This document shows, one piece after another, positions 42,659 through 54,933 of a DNA stretch of 64,000 nucleotides. This DNA is from Amphiduros pacificus (Eukaryota > Annelida > Polychaeta > Phyllodocida > Hesionidae): positions 29,289,386-29,353,385 of the forward strand of contig OX439001.1 of assembly GCA_949316495.1 (NCBI GenBank), in the 5' to 3' direction. The notes beneath the pieces are model-generated. The model searched no databases, was not told the origin of the DNA, and saw nothing but the letters and a program-made list of their open reading frames with translations. The position numbers and the translations under genes were made by a program. Each line of letters opens with the position of its first letter. The stretch's first letter is position 1.

Positions 42659-45513
42659 ATTCACGGTGCCAATGTCAAATACCTTGTGAATTCATGTGAA
42701 CATGCCAGCAGCACGATAAATCACAGTGGGCAAATCAATTTCAGAATATATTTATGCAATTGCGCACAGTTATTTCGTTATAAAAGACGTTTTCAGTATA
42801 TATTTCGCATTATTACATGGGCAAAGGATTGCATCAGCGAGAATGAGTGACATAGCGCATGTAACAGGTTTATAGCAGCGGGAGGAGCGGACGTCCAGAA
42901 AGCACCCTGCAGAGCACTTTTAATATTGGCCGATTTCTACTTCCATTGACCAAATCAACCACAAAGAATGCCATTTTTTTCAAAAAATATCAAAATGTTA
43001 TAACCCAATTGACTCTACATTCAATATATTTTTTATCATTTCTATTCATTACTAATTTTCTCATATTTTTCAGGGAATAGTTCTTCTTTTTTAGGTATTA
43101 TTATGATAAGAGCAACTTATTGCTGATTATTTTCTGAAATTAGATTAATATTTAATTTTTCTAATATCTCAAAAATAAATGTGAGGTCAAATTAAAGTCC
43201 GTCAATTTGTCACTTTTGTAACCCTACCGATTTAAGCTATTTTTAATCATTTTAGCTTCATAATAAATCTTGAAATTGACGGACTTTTTTTTCAATTTCA
43301 TTTTAGTATTAATGTGTTTTTCTGTGCAGTATTCTATATATTTTCATAAACTAGCCCCCAATAAGCTGGCATTTTTATATTATTTCAAAAAAACTTAGTA
43401 TTATAGTATTTTCCTCTGTTTTCCCTTACAGATTGACCCCAAAATTATAAATTGCTCTCAAATTGTTAATTATGAACAGATCTTGATGAATAAGGACTCT
43501 ACGAGCTTGTATTTGAAAGATATAGATGATAGGATAATAAAACATGTAGATAATTTCGTGGAAATAGGCTTTCTATTTTCAAGGTCATTGAAAGGTCACT
43601 TCAAGGTCACTGGCAATATTTGATCAAAATAGCCTAAGAAGGTTGACATTCGATCACATATCATTTGTAGATGTATTCTGAGTAGTAAAAAAGTTATATC
43701 CCATGTCTGCCATTTCTAGTGATGATAGAAATAACATGTTTTGAATAATTGTCATAACAATGAGCGTGCATTCACGAACGGCGGTGTGTCGAGGTCATAT
43801 TAACTGCAGTCAGTTGCTGATCATCAGGTTCAAAAAGGGACTATCACAAGAAATTACAACAATAATGATCAACATATGGTCCCCGGTCAAGTGGTAGTGT
43901 CTACATTTACAGCTATGTACCTTTCCAATGTTTAAGGAGTGCAAAGGTAAGCAATAGCAATAATGAAGGGACGATGCTCCTAAAATATCATAAAAAGAAT
44001 TCCTTAAAACATTAACGACGTGTAATTAACATCTGACTAAACTAATGCAATTTGTAGAGGAGACATATATAGTATTCCATTTTGAAATCTTAGATATTGT
44101 TTAGCCCTAATTGGGCGATGATAAATTTGATATTGTTATCAGAGTAACCAGTGAGCAAAAATAATTGCATGAGTGTAGAGTTTGGTTTCTCCAGGTGTAT
44201 AATTAACACAAAATCATACACAATTCACTATATATCTTAAAATGCTCGATATTTATATAGAGTATCAAAATGTAGAATGTAGATTAATGCCACTTTGACA
44301 CTTATAAGCTGTACAACAATGCCGTACCAAGAAGCACATCCGGTCCCATGCAAACAGGTCACGTTACAACAATGCAGGTCTGTTTTTCAATCCCCGCAAT
44401 GAATAACATTATGCAATGCATTGGGTCTATTTCTCTAAAAGCCCTTAAAGGATACACAGATTGGCATGTCACTGATTCATGACAAGGAGCGGGAGGGGCT
44501 TAAGTGGCCTGCAACATATATACAAAATTGCAAACACTATTTAGATTGGCAATAATTATATAAGAACATCTGTCTGTTGACCACCAAAATGTTCACTTCC
44601 TAGCCTAACATTGACCCTATGTGGCTTAATTATGACGTGAATTAAGAGGAAGTGACAATGTCCTGCCTATCATGACAAGTCCTTCATCAGGAAAAACGTC
44701 GTTAAAGGCTGAGAGAAGTCATCCATGTCATAAATGGGATACAGTGCGATTGCAGGTTACGACTTTCTAATGATTAGATTTAGAATTGTTTGTGCACTTG
44801 CGCTTTGTGTGTACATTTCCAGTGTGTTGTTTTCAATGGGGCCTGATGGTGACCCGCAATCGGCTTATCTGAAATAATCACCGTATACCCGGCTTAACAC
44901 ACATTCCGATGTGAGACATTCATTTTAAAAGAATTGCATCATGATATATAAATGTAATTGATCACACAACATGGACTATCAAAGGAAAACATAACCAGAG
45001 CTTTGAATAGATACCCGATACAAGGTCTCTTATAACAAAGTTCGACTATCGATCTCCTTGCGGATTTGTCACCGGAAGGAGAACTATACACTCCTGTAAC
45101 ATTCATCATTAATAATGGCGACTGGCAGGAGGGGTGTGGGGGGGGGGGGGCAATGGAATATTTTCACCTTACATGGCAATCAGTCTTGGTAAGGCATGTT
45201 CCAAAAGGTTATTAATATTTACATTCTTGACTATGAACCATGTGAAATGATGCTTGCTTCATATCATTAATAACATTTGTCATTTGTATCTATTCCTAGT
45301 TACAAGCTATCTGACTATATTTCTGGCCCTGGAGGATGCGGTGATATAATACAAGCATGATAATAATACCATATAGTGCGCTCAACATGCGCTATGGAAA
45401 CATCGCTGCGAGAGGAGTAAGCTAACCTTCCTCTGGGAGAATATGACGAATCAGTGAATATCAACATTAATGGGTCAATCAAATAGATAACATATCAATA
45501 GAACAAAAATAAC

Positions 45514-45514
<1 letters not shown>
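42659..45514. other. No gene seen
   Basis: About 2.9 kb of AT-rich sequence without coding frames. It holds a 15-bp perfect inverted repeat (43194-43287, listed separately) and a G run near 45136-45150. It may be intergenic or intronic. Confidence 0.4.
43194..43287. repeat. Perfect 15-bp inverted repeat
   Basis: AAAGTCCGTCAATTT at 43194-43208 and its exact complement AAATTGACGGACTTT at 43273-43287, separated by 64 bp. Could be a small palindromic transposon remnant; no target duplication is obvious. Confidence 0.75.
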
Positions 45515-45547
<33 letters not shown>

Positions 45548-47125
45548 TTATATAGCGCTATTCCAGACAGGGTCTGCTCATGGCGCTGTTTAGGTACGAC
45601 TCTCTAAAAAGGTGCGTTTTCAATCTTGATTTAAACGCATCTAATTTCTTCGCATTTTTAACATCCAAAGATAGGGAATTCCATTTTTTTGGTGCGTAAA
45701 CTGAAAAAGCCCTATCCCCGTAATTTTTATTATTTGTTCGTGGGACAATATATTCATTCTTTTCATTAGACCTGAGGGACCTACTAGCTTGTTTAGGTAT
45801 CAGTAGATCAGAAAGGTATTTTGGGGCAAAGCCATTCTGCACCTTCCATGTTAGAAGGGATATCTTAAAGTCAATTCGCGCTGATACAGGCAGCCAGTGG
45901 AGTTCCCTTAGTTTGTGACTTATATGATCAAACTTTCGTATTTTCCCACTACTCTTGCTGCAGAATTTTGTAATTTTTGTAGTTTTATTATTTCACATTT
46001 TGGTAAACCGGCAAGAAGTGAATTACCGTAGTCAAGTGTGGAAGTGATAAAAGCATGGGCCAGGGTATTTGCAGTTTTTTCATCCAGGCAGTTTCTTACC
46101 AGAGAAAGATTTCTTACATGAAAATAGCCGTTTTTACACATTTTTCTGATTTGTGACTTCATAGATAATTTATTATCAATAATTATTCTCAAATCGTTTA
46201 CCACCTAAGATCTGTTAATGGTTGATTCCCCTACTGTGACACTAGTAGGAAGGTGATTACTCTTAAGATGAGACCATTTACCACAGATAATCATTTCCGT
46301 CTTACCATCGTTTATTTTCATTTTGTTTTCAATAAGGAATTTTTTTATCTTTTTTATACATTCCTCCATTTCCTTAGTAGATTTTTCTGCGTCAGATGAA
46401 CTTATGGGGTCAAAGCTGATGTAGAGCTGGGTGTCATCAGCAAATATATGGTGCTTCAATCCATATGGTGATATGATCTCGGCCAGTGGTTCCATATATG
46501 TTGTGAACAGTATTGGCCCTAATACTGACCCCTGAGGTACGCCATACTGTAATTCCATACTTTCAGACTTTTTACCATGTATTGTTACACATTGTTTTCT
46601 GTTAGTTAAATATGATCTAAACCGTGATAGAGCAGTGTCTTTGATACCACATCTCATTTCAAGTCTATTTAATAGGATTTCATGGTCGATGGTGTCAAAG
46701 GCCGCTGAGAGGTATAGTAAAACTAGCATTACTGTCTTGTTTTTATCAATGTCAATAAGGATATCGTTTTGCACTTTAATTAGAGCTGTCTCCGTGCTAT
46801 GATATTCTTTATAAGCTGACTGAAAGATACAATTTATCTTATTTATTTCAAGGTGTCCAACAAATTGTTTAGCAACAGCCCTCTCTATTAAGTTAGAGAG
46901 ATAGGCTAAGTTTGATACTGGGCGATAGTTCTTTTTGATTAGTTCTAGGCCTAATTTTTTAAGTAGTGGCCTAATGATCGCCATTTTTAATGCATCCGTC
47001 ATTATTCCTAGTGTAATCGATTTATTTATTATAGTAGTTATTAGTGGTAATAGGTCTCCAATGCATTCATTTAGAAGCCAGGTGGGTATCGGATCAAGTT
47101 CATTAACAATGTGTAATGTACTGCA
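45515..47125 (-). mobile_element. 5'-truncated L2/CR1-like LINE, 3' part of ORF2
   Basis: The 3' end is at the left with an (ATT)n-type tail at 45515-45550 and a TATATAGCGCTAT motif next to it. On the minus strand the reading starts ELDPIPTWLLNECIGD near 47100 and runs through RT to the C-terminus. No endonuclease or ORF1 remains. Sister copies are at 42.4 kb (fragment) and 63.6 kb (window edge). Confidence 0.88.
45558..47110 (-). pseudogene. Reverse transcriptase (ORF2) of the truncated LINE
   Basis: RT boxes are KKNYRPVSNLAYLSNLIER, AAFDTIDHEILL, QYGVPQGSVLGPILF and FADDTQLY. A TAG at about 46205 and a one-base frameshift near 45940 divide the frame. The last part (LRELHWLPVSARIDFKISLLTW, then NGFAPKYLSDLL, VPRTNNKNYGDRAFSVYAPKKWNSL, LKTHLFRESY) is the standard CR1/L2 C-terminus. 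In the usual LSAAFD box the preceding D is replaced (LYLSAAFD). Confidence 0.85.
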
Positions 47126-48509
47126 TACTACGCTTAGGGTTAAATGTCAGGGGAATAGGGCCTGTAGCAAGTTATCGCCCCATTAGGACCTGAGGATAAT
47201 CAGGTTGGAGAGAGTAATATTCAATAAGGCCATGTCCCTGACTGGCAAACATGCATCTAGACAAGAAAGCCCAAGTTATAAGCTCCATTCTGACACATCT
47301 TCCCATATCACAAACAAGCAAAGCAGCCATATCCGGTCCTCTACACTGACCGATGAAGAGGATTACATTTAAGCTCCTCTCGGGCTTAAAGGAAAATGTT
47401 GTAACACTTTTTTTGCACCACAATTATAATAAAAAATATATAATTATTTAGATAAAATGATATGTAACGTAGTATTCACTCAATCTCGTCCAAAGGAGTT
47501 CTATATCTTTGAAATCGTCTTAATGTGTCTTAAGATCTTCCTAAGGTGATCTTTATAATGGTTTGGAAGAGGACATTGGTCATGATCAGTTATGAATGAA
47601 AAGGGCAAACTTCCATTAAGAACTGTTCCCACCCAATCTAGTGACCGTGCGTCATGTCAATGTGACAGACTAAAACCTACATCCCAGATACACTTCCGGA
47701 AATGACATAGTCCAGGTGACATACTGCTATGTGACCCATTGCAGCCCAAGTTAGGCCGGCCCTGGCGTTATTCTCATGTACAAGATGTTTACATCGTGTA
47801 ACACCTGTGCAATAGTATGGCTTCCGTATCTTACAATTATCAATTAGTATGGCTTTGATGCTCTATTTAGGATTTAAAGAAATATTGGCCTGCAGGGATA
47901 TATTTTCATCACATCTTGGATATTTATCTTTCAATCAAATGTTGAATGTGCAATTTTGAATATTTTGGCAAGACATAAATCTGTCAATAATGTTGAAGCT
48001 CTTTGCAGAGCGTTTCATTAACTACATTAATGTACAATCAAGTTGAATTAGCAGCAAGTCTACTCGGCAGCAAACATGCACGCACATAATGTGAGAACTA
48101 AGATTTCTAGAAGATGAATTAAAAATGAGGTTTTTACAGGATAAAATGCCCATAGACTGGATTTATGAGTTCTCAATAAACACTGGTTATCAATGGATTG
48201 AATTTTTACAAGAGTATTTTTCACAATGGAAGAAACTGTTTGAATGTTTAAGGTAACATCACCAATCTACCTGTTGTGAACCAAACTGTAGAGCGTTTTC
48301 TTCAGGATAATTAAGTTAGATGGACCTGATGAAGTCAGAGAACACAATAGAAAAAGAAATCATATTATGTGTGGCCATCAAGATAAAGAATTGCCTTTTT
48401 ATGCACGCTGCTGAGTTAATACGATTATGCGTCACTTATCTGAAGGAAGGAGATCCTCCCCATGAGTAGGGGTATGCATGCCAGGGACATGCCGAGAATT
48501 CCTGCTGAG
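47126..48509. other. No gene seen
   Basis: Non-coding, with somewhat less extreme AT than its neighbours. Short frames such as 47172-47423 on the minus strand show no motif. Confidence 0.4.
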
Positions 48510-49958
48510 TGACTGGGGCTCGGGATGATTGACTAAGGCTCTGGATGATTAACTGAGGCTCTGGATGATTAACTGAGGCTCTGGATGATTGATTGAGGCT
48601 CTGGATGATTAACTGAGGCTCTGGATGATTAACTGAGGCTCTGGATGATTGATTGAGGCTCTTGGTGATTAACGGAGGCCCTGGGGGATTAACTGAGGCC
48701 CTGGGTGATTAACTGAGGCTCTGGATGATTGATTGAGGCTCTGGGTGATTGATTGAGGCTCTGGCTGATTAACTGCATGAGGAGACACTGGATGATTAAC
48801 TAATGCTCTGGATGAATGACTGAGGCTCTGGAATATTAACTGAGGAGGCTCTGGATAATTACCTAAGGCTCTGGATGATTGACTGAGGCTCTGGATAATT
48901 TACTGAGGCCCTGAATGATTAACTGAGGCTCTGGGTGATTGACTGAGGCTCTGGATGATTGATTGAGGCTCTGTGTGATTGATTGAGGCCCTGGGTGATT
49001 AACTGAGGCTCTGGGTGATTGACTGAGGCTCTGGCTGATTAACTGCATGAGGAGACTCTGGATGATTAACTAATGCTCTGGATGAATGACTGAGGCTCTG
49101 GAATATTAACTGAGGAGGCTCTGGATGATTACCTAAGGCTCTGGATGATTGACTGAGGCTCTGGATAATTCACTGAGGCCCTGAATGATTAACTGAGGCT
49201 CTGGATGATTGATTGAGGCTCTGGGTGATTGACTGAGGCTCTGGATGATTGATTGAGGCTCTGTGTGATTGATTGAGGCCCTGGGTGATTAACTGAGGCC
49301 CTGGGTGATTAACTGAGGCTCTGGATGATTGATTAAGGCTCTGGATGATTGACTGAGGCTCTGGGTGATTAACTGAGGCCCTGGGTGATTAACTGAGGCC
49401 CTGGGTGATTAACTGAGGCCCTGGGTGATTAACTGAGGCTCTGGGTGATTGACTGAGGCTCTGGCTGATTAACTGAGGAGGCTCTGGATGATTACCTAAG
49501 GCTCTGGATGATTGACTGAGGCTCTGGATAATTCACTGAGGCCCTGAATGATTAACTGAGGCTCTGGATGATTGATTGAGGCTCTGTGTGATTGATTGAG
49601 GCCCTGGGTGATTAACTGAGGCCCTGGGTGATTAACTGAGGCTCTGGATGATTGATTGAGGCTCTGGGTGATTGACTGAGGCTCTGGCTGATTAACTGCA
49701 TGACGAGACTCTGGATGATTAACTAATGCTCTGGATGAATGACTGAGGCTCTGGAATATTAACTGAGGAGACTCTGGATGATTACCTAAGGCTCTGGATG
49801 ATTGACTGAGGCTCTGGATAATTCACTGAGGCTCTGGCTGATTAACTGAGGCTCTGGATGATTGATTGAGGCTCTGGGTGATTGACTGAGGCTCTGGATG
49901 ATTAACTGAGGCTCTGGATGACTGCCCGAGGCTCTGGATAATTGATTGAGGGTCTGAT
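48510..49958 (+). repeat. 20-bp minisatellite with higher-order structure
   Basis: About seventy copies of CTGAGGCTCTGGATGATTAA-like units. Variant units recur in blocks: the marker AACTGCATGAGGAGACTCTGG with its neighbours occurs at 48771 and 49041, exactly 270 bp apart, and again at 49694 in a slightly altered form. This indicates block duplication on top of unit duplication. The two short minus-strand ORFs here are artefacts. Confidence 0.92.
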
Positions 49959-51104
49959 GATAAAACCAAAATCTAGTCTTAACTTTATGTTCAACCAATT
50001 GGAACTATTTGAAAAAAAAACAACCGACTGGGTGTCATCGGTATCTGTCAAAGCAGCTATTATTATTATATCAAAACAAAATTCCTATTTGGGCCCGATT
50101 TCGAGGACAAGACACAACTAATCGACTTTGCGCCATAGCCTTGACACTGGTGGTTTTGGGTGGCCCCTAGGGAAGTAACAACATATCACCTAATCAAATT
50201 GGAAACCAACCTTTAGCAGTGGAGAAAAGATGTTTACCTCCAAAAGAGGTGTAATTCTAGCCGCGCCGACCACTGGTGTCAAACCAAACTGACATAAAAT
50301 GTGATAAAATCACAGATGTGTAATACTTTTCTATTTGTAATTGTTAACAAATGTAAATCTAAAGATAATATTTCTCTCGACAGAAAGACAGGGTTTCTAG
50401 ACACCCTCTTTGGAACAGAGGGTGTCTAGGAATGAGATCATCCTTCAAATCTAAATCTGAAAAAAGATACTTATATATTGGAATGGTAACAATAACAGTA
50501 AAAATTATCATATATCATATATATATATATATATATCATATATTTATCCTTTATAAATCCTTTGTAAAATTAAGCAATTAACCTTAAACACAGCGACCTT
50601 TTAGGACAAATCGTATATTTACAGGTATATTTAAAACTGAATTAAATCATTAATCAAAGTAACAATCTGATATTGTGATGTAAAAGTATCAACTGTAACC
50701 CTAACGTTGTTGTCAGGGTTTGTCTGGGATACATAGTCATCTAAAAGCATTAGGGGCACGGGAACAACCCGCTGTTATGCAACACACGGTGAACTGATCA
50801 TCAGTCTAAATAAATTGGTATATTTTTGTCTCCGAAAAAATATGGTTTGATTGATCATTGGATTTTCTTAAGAAACATTCATGCTGATAGTTCATAACGG
50901 TGTATGAAACGGTGTGTGAAAGGTCCTAAGAGTATAAACAATAATATCCTTAAATTAAGCTGATAATATGTAGCAGATAATAATACATAACCAGACAAGA
51001 TTTTCAGGCACTTCTGGCACATTCAGATTCTACGTCATGAAACCAGAGTGTAGAGTGAGGCACATTAGTGCGATCCAGCCCCTTAATGTACAGGTAAATG
51101 TCTT
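49959..51104. other. No gene seen; small hairpin and AT microsatellite
   Basis: Non-coding. It contains a perfect 13-bp stem hairpin (50397-50429) and an (AT)n tract near 50518-50536. Confidence 0.45.
50397..50429. repeat. Perfect 13-bp hairpin
   Basis: CTAGACACCCTCT at 50397-50409 and AGAGGGTGTCTAG at 50417-50429 with a 7-base loop. Too short for a microRNA precursor; function unknown. Confidence 0.8.
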
Positions 51105-51935
51105 CCTGCTATCAGTTCACACTACATATCAGTTCACATCTTATATACAGTGAGATGCATTAATACTGTCCAACTTCGCTGTACTTAGATCAGTTCACAC
51201 CTCATATCAGTTCACGCCTGAGATCAGTTCGCATGTCATATCAGTTCACGCCTGAGATCAGTTTGCATGTCATATCAGTTCACGCCTGAGATCAGTTCAC
51301 ATGTCATATCAGTTCATGCCTGACATCAGTTCGCATGTCATATCAGTTCACGCCTGAGATCAGTTTGCATGTCATATCAGTTCACGCCTGAGATCAGTTT
51401 GCATGTCATATCAGTTCACGCCTGAGATCAGTTCGCATGTCATATCAGTTCACACCTGAGATCAGTTCACACCTCATATCAGTTCACGCCTGAGATCAGT
51501 TCACACCTCATATCAGTTCACGCCTGAGATCAGTTCACACCTCATATCAGTTCACACCTGAGATCAGTTCACACCTCATATCAGTTCACACCTGAGATCA
51601 GTTCACACCTCATATCAGTTCACACCTGAGATCAGTTCACAACTCATATCAGTTCACGCCTGAGATCAGTTCGCATGTCATATCAGTTCACGCCTGAGAT
51701 CAGTTCGCATGTCATATCAGTTCACGCCTGAGATCAGTTCACACCTCATATCAGTTCATGCCTGAGATCAGTTCGCATGTCATATCAGTTCACACCTGAG
51801 ATCAGTTCACACCTCATATCAGTTCACACCTAAGATCATTTCGCATGTCATATCAGTTCACACCTAAGATCAGTTCGTATTTCATATTAGTTCACACCTG
51901 AGATCAGTTCACGCCTCATATCAGTTCACACCTCA
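51105..51935 (+). repeat. 17/34-bp minisatellite
   Basis: Alternating 17-mers, ATCAGTTCACACCTCAT-like and ATCAGTTCACGCCTGAG-like, form a 34-bp dimer; about 48 monomers in all. Variant dimers (CGCATGTCAT against CACACCTCAT) cluster, showing local homogenisation. Confidence 0.92.
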
Positions 51936-53100
51936 TGTCCCAATTATTTAATTTTATAAGACAGCCTAGTATCATTAAATAGTTAAGTTTATTTTATCGC
52001 ATTAATAACCTGAAATACTGGATGTCTCAAAAGTGCTATGATACGTTTCTATAATATACATTGTGGATATATGTTGGTCATATGACTGCCAGAGACCTTT
52101 CAAATATTAAAACTGTTGATTGCATCTCAGATTCTAAACATCAGCAATATTGAGACTAACTCTGCTTGCCTGTTAATTCTACAGCTTAGCTCTGGTCACA
52201 CGGAACCCCCGTCTCTCCCGTCTCTGGGGCCATTTCATGTTATTTGTAAATCTACAACTTATAATTACAACTGCAGAGTCATCACAATCTAAATCCTTCC
52301 GCGTCAAATCTGGCCATGATAATACATATGATACCATGAGCATAATAGTGTAGATCTACGTATTTTAAGCTTTAAAAGGTATATCAGATGTACCGTTCTT
52401 TCATAATGTGCTGGTATAATCATTACCTTTATCAATCAAAGTAACATGATCCAAACTCACATTAAAGCTCCAAATGTAATCTAATACACAAAATGATCAT
52501 GAGTGTTTTCTTAACAATCAGTCTGTAGTTTAAGTCTCCATATTCTGCAGGCTTGTGTATCAACTTCAAGATTAATTGATGTGACAGCATATCTCGAACA
52601 GAATTCTTAAAGATTCAACAATCCATTTTATGCAATTATGAAGGGTACACTCGATTCTATGAAATACTCGTGTGTTTGCATTCTCATTGGTACAATTTAT
52701 CATTCAGAAAACCGAGAAGATACAACCCCACTTTTAGGGACATAATAAGGTCACCAGCCATTCGGGGGGATTGACTTGTTTAGCTATATTTTAAGAGTGC
52801 ACCGATTCCTTAATAAATGTTCAAGCGCCAGTCTCATGTTATGTGTGAGATGCTTAAATCAGTTTTCCATTTACACGTGACCGTTTTGGCTGCACTTGCC
52901 TGCGGTATCATATTCTTTCATACTTATGCGGCGTGGGCAATACTCAAATATTAGTCTTTACCTAATACTACTGAACGAATGTCGTTCTATTCCTATTCGC
53001 CTTTATTACACATGGCGTGCGTTTATGACTGCAAATATTCATATCTGCCGCTTGAGGAATTGCCATTTCAATTTTGAGGGAATCCTGCTTAATAATGAAT
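51936..53100. other. No gene seen
   Basis: AT-rich; the 68-codon frame at 52896 has no recognisable motif. Confidence 0.4.
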
Positions 53101-53167
53101 GAGAATGGGTTAGTTAGTTAGTATGGGATATTATGTATGGTATACGTAAGTAATGGGTTAGTTAGTT

Positions 53168-53424
53168 AATTTGTTTAGTGATATACTGCTGCCTCACTGA
53201 ATTGTCATGTCGCAAGTCCTTGACATGACAACCCGCCCGGTCACAGATTTACAAGGAAAATGATTTAACCCTTTAGGCACGGTCCTGAGCTGAAGTGTGA
53301 AAGTGTATCATGATTTCAATCTTGGCATGGCCGGGGATCAAACACACAACCTTTGGATCACCAAAGTGGAACTTGTGCTAATAAGCTGGCGCTTTAACCT
53401 ACTGCACTATGGCCTGTCGCCTAG
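53168..53424 (-). mobile_element. SINE copy, minus strand, degraded
   Basis: Same family as 25949-26268: the reversed tRNA-like head ends near 53424 and the body (TTGACATGACAACCCGCCCG) matches. The segment between body and tail is shortened and only a trace of the AAAC tail remains. The B box is mutated. Confidence 0.85.
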
Positions 53425-53463
53425 TATGGGTTAGTGTGGGTTAGTATGGGATATTATGGGTAG

Positions 53464-53791
53464 TTTGTTTGTTTGTTTGTTTGTTTGTTTGGGGGTTTAC
53501 ATCACTTACAACAATATTTCAGTCATTTCGTGATGAGACCTACTTGTAACAAATATAGTGCTGCCTCACTGAATTGTAATGTCGCAGGTCCTTGACATGA
53601 CAACCCGTCCAGTCACAGATTTACAATGACAATGGGCTAACCCTTTGGCACGGGTCTCAGCTCATGTGTGAAATTTTATCATAAATTCAATCTCGGCATG
53701 TCCGGGGATCGAACCCACGACCTTTGGATCACCACAGAGGAACTGGTGCTAGTAGCTGGCGTTCTAACCAACTGCGCCACTGCCCGTGGCC
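53464..53791 (-). mobile_element. SINE copy, minus strand, full length
   Basis: A (GTTT)n tail at 53464, then body and tRNA-like head to 53791, complementary throughout to the 25.9-kb copy. It lies inside the GGGTTAGTAT array only 40 bp from the previous SINE. Confidence 0.9.
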
Positions 53792-54327
53792 TAGTATGGA
53801 ATAGTGTATGGGTAGTATAGGTTAGCATTTGATATTATGGGTTAGTATAGGTTAGTATGGGTAGTATAGATTAGTATGGGTAGTATAGGTTAATATAGGT
53901 TAACAATGGTAGTATGTGTTTAGTATGGGTTGTGTGGGTTATTATGGGTTTGTATGGGTTAGAATGGGTTAGTATGGGTTAGTATGTGTAGTATAGATTA
54001 GTATGGGTAGTATAGGTTAACAATGGTAGTATGGGCTAGTGTGGGTTATTATGGGTTAGTATAGGTTAGTATGCCTTAGTTTAAATTGGTATACCGAATA
54101 ACAAAAGGCCATGTCATATGTTGCCATGGAAGGCTATGTCCGGAAATGGCTCGTATTGCACCTCAGTGATTTTTAAATATGTGCGGTACATTAAATGGAG
54201 ATTAGATATCTTATTCACGTCTCTAAAGACTCTTTTATGCAGACAGTCCATGCTCCTCCTAACAATACCAGAGTCAAACGAACAACTATTCTGATTTACA
54301 TATTTTCTTTTTACTCAAATATTTTGA

Positions 54328-54484
<157 letters not shown>

Positions 54485-54933
54485 TATCAATAATATTAAA
54501 AGGAATGATAGAGTCATTAATTAACTCCTAGCATCCGCTGCACCAATCAGCTTGATCTTGGGCTCATTTGAAAGAAAAAGTTGATATATTAAGAAAGGCG
54601 GAAGGGACATAGCATACATTCCTTTTATTATTAGTCAAAATAGCCAAAAACTGGTATTTCAAGCAGTACAGAGGGAGGAACTTACATAAAGGTAACAGCA
54701 GTATTTTACATGGTGACATCAACATAATTTATGATGTTACCATGACGTCACTATGTTGACACTTGTTTGTCACTATGACAACATTTGCCTGTCTGACGTC
54801 ACTATGATGACACATTTCTGTATGACGTCATCATGTTTATCTTACTTGCAATGTCAAGAAGACTTCACTCCAGGTTAAATCATCTTTCTCCTCCAATTAT
54901 CATGAATTATTGACGAAACTGTTGTCATTTGTA

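Larger units (their letters stand above)
53101..54085 (+). repeat. GGGTTAGTAT-type minisatellite invaded by two SINEs
   Basis: Degenerate units around GGGTTAGTAT and GGTTAGTATA before, between and after two minus-strand SINEs. The GGGTTAG core recalls the metazoan telomere repeat, but the intervening TAT and the degeneracy make it a separate minisatellite. Confidence 0.8.

Noticed and set aside
50397-50429. microRNA precursor or transcription terminator
   Set aside because: The stem is only 13 bp with a 7-base loop, too short for a precursor, and stem-loop terminators of this kind do not apply to animal pol II genes.
51105-51935. CRISPR-like direct repeats
   Set aside because: No unique spacers; every interval is another copy of the repeat, and the genome is eukaryotic.
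53101-54085. Interstitial telomere
   Set aside because: GGGTTAG is interrupted by TAT in nearly every unit and the tract is degenerate; kept only as a low-interest remark.
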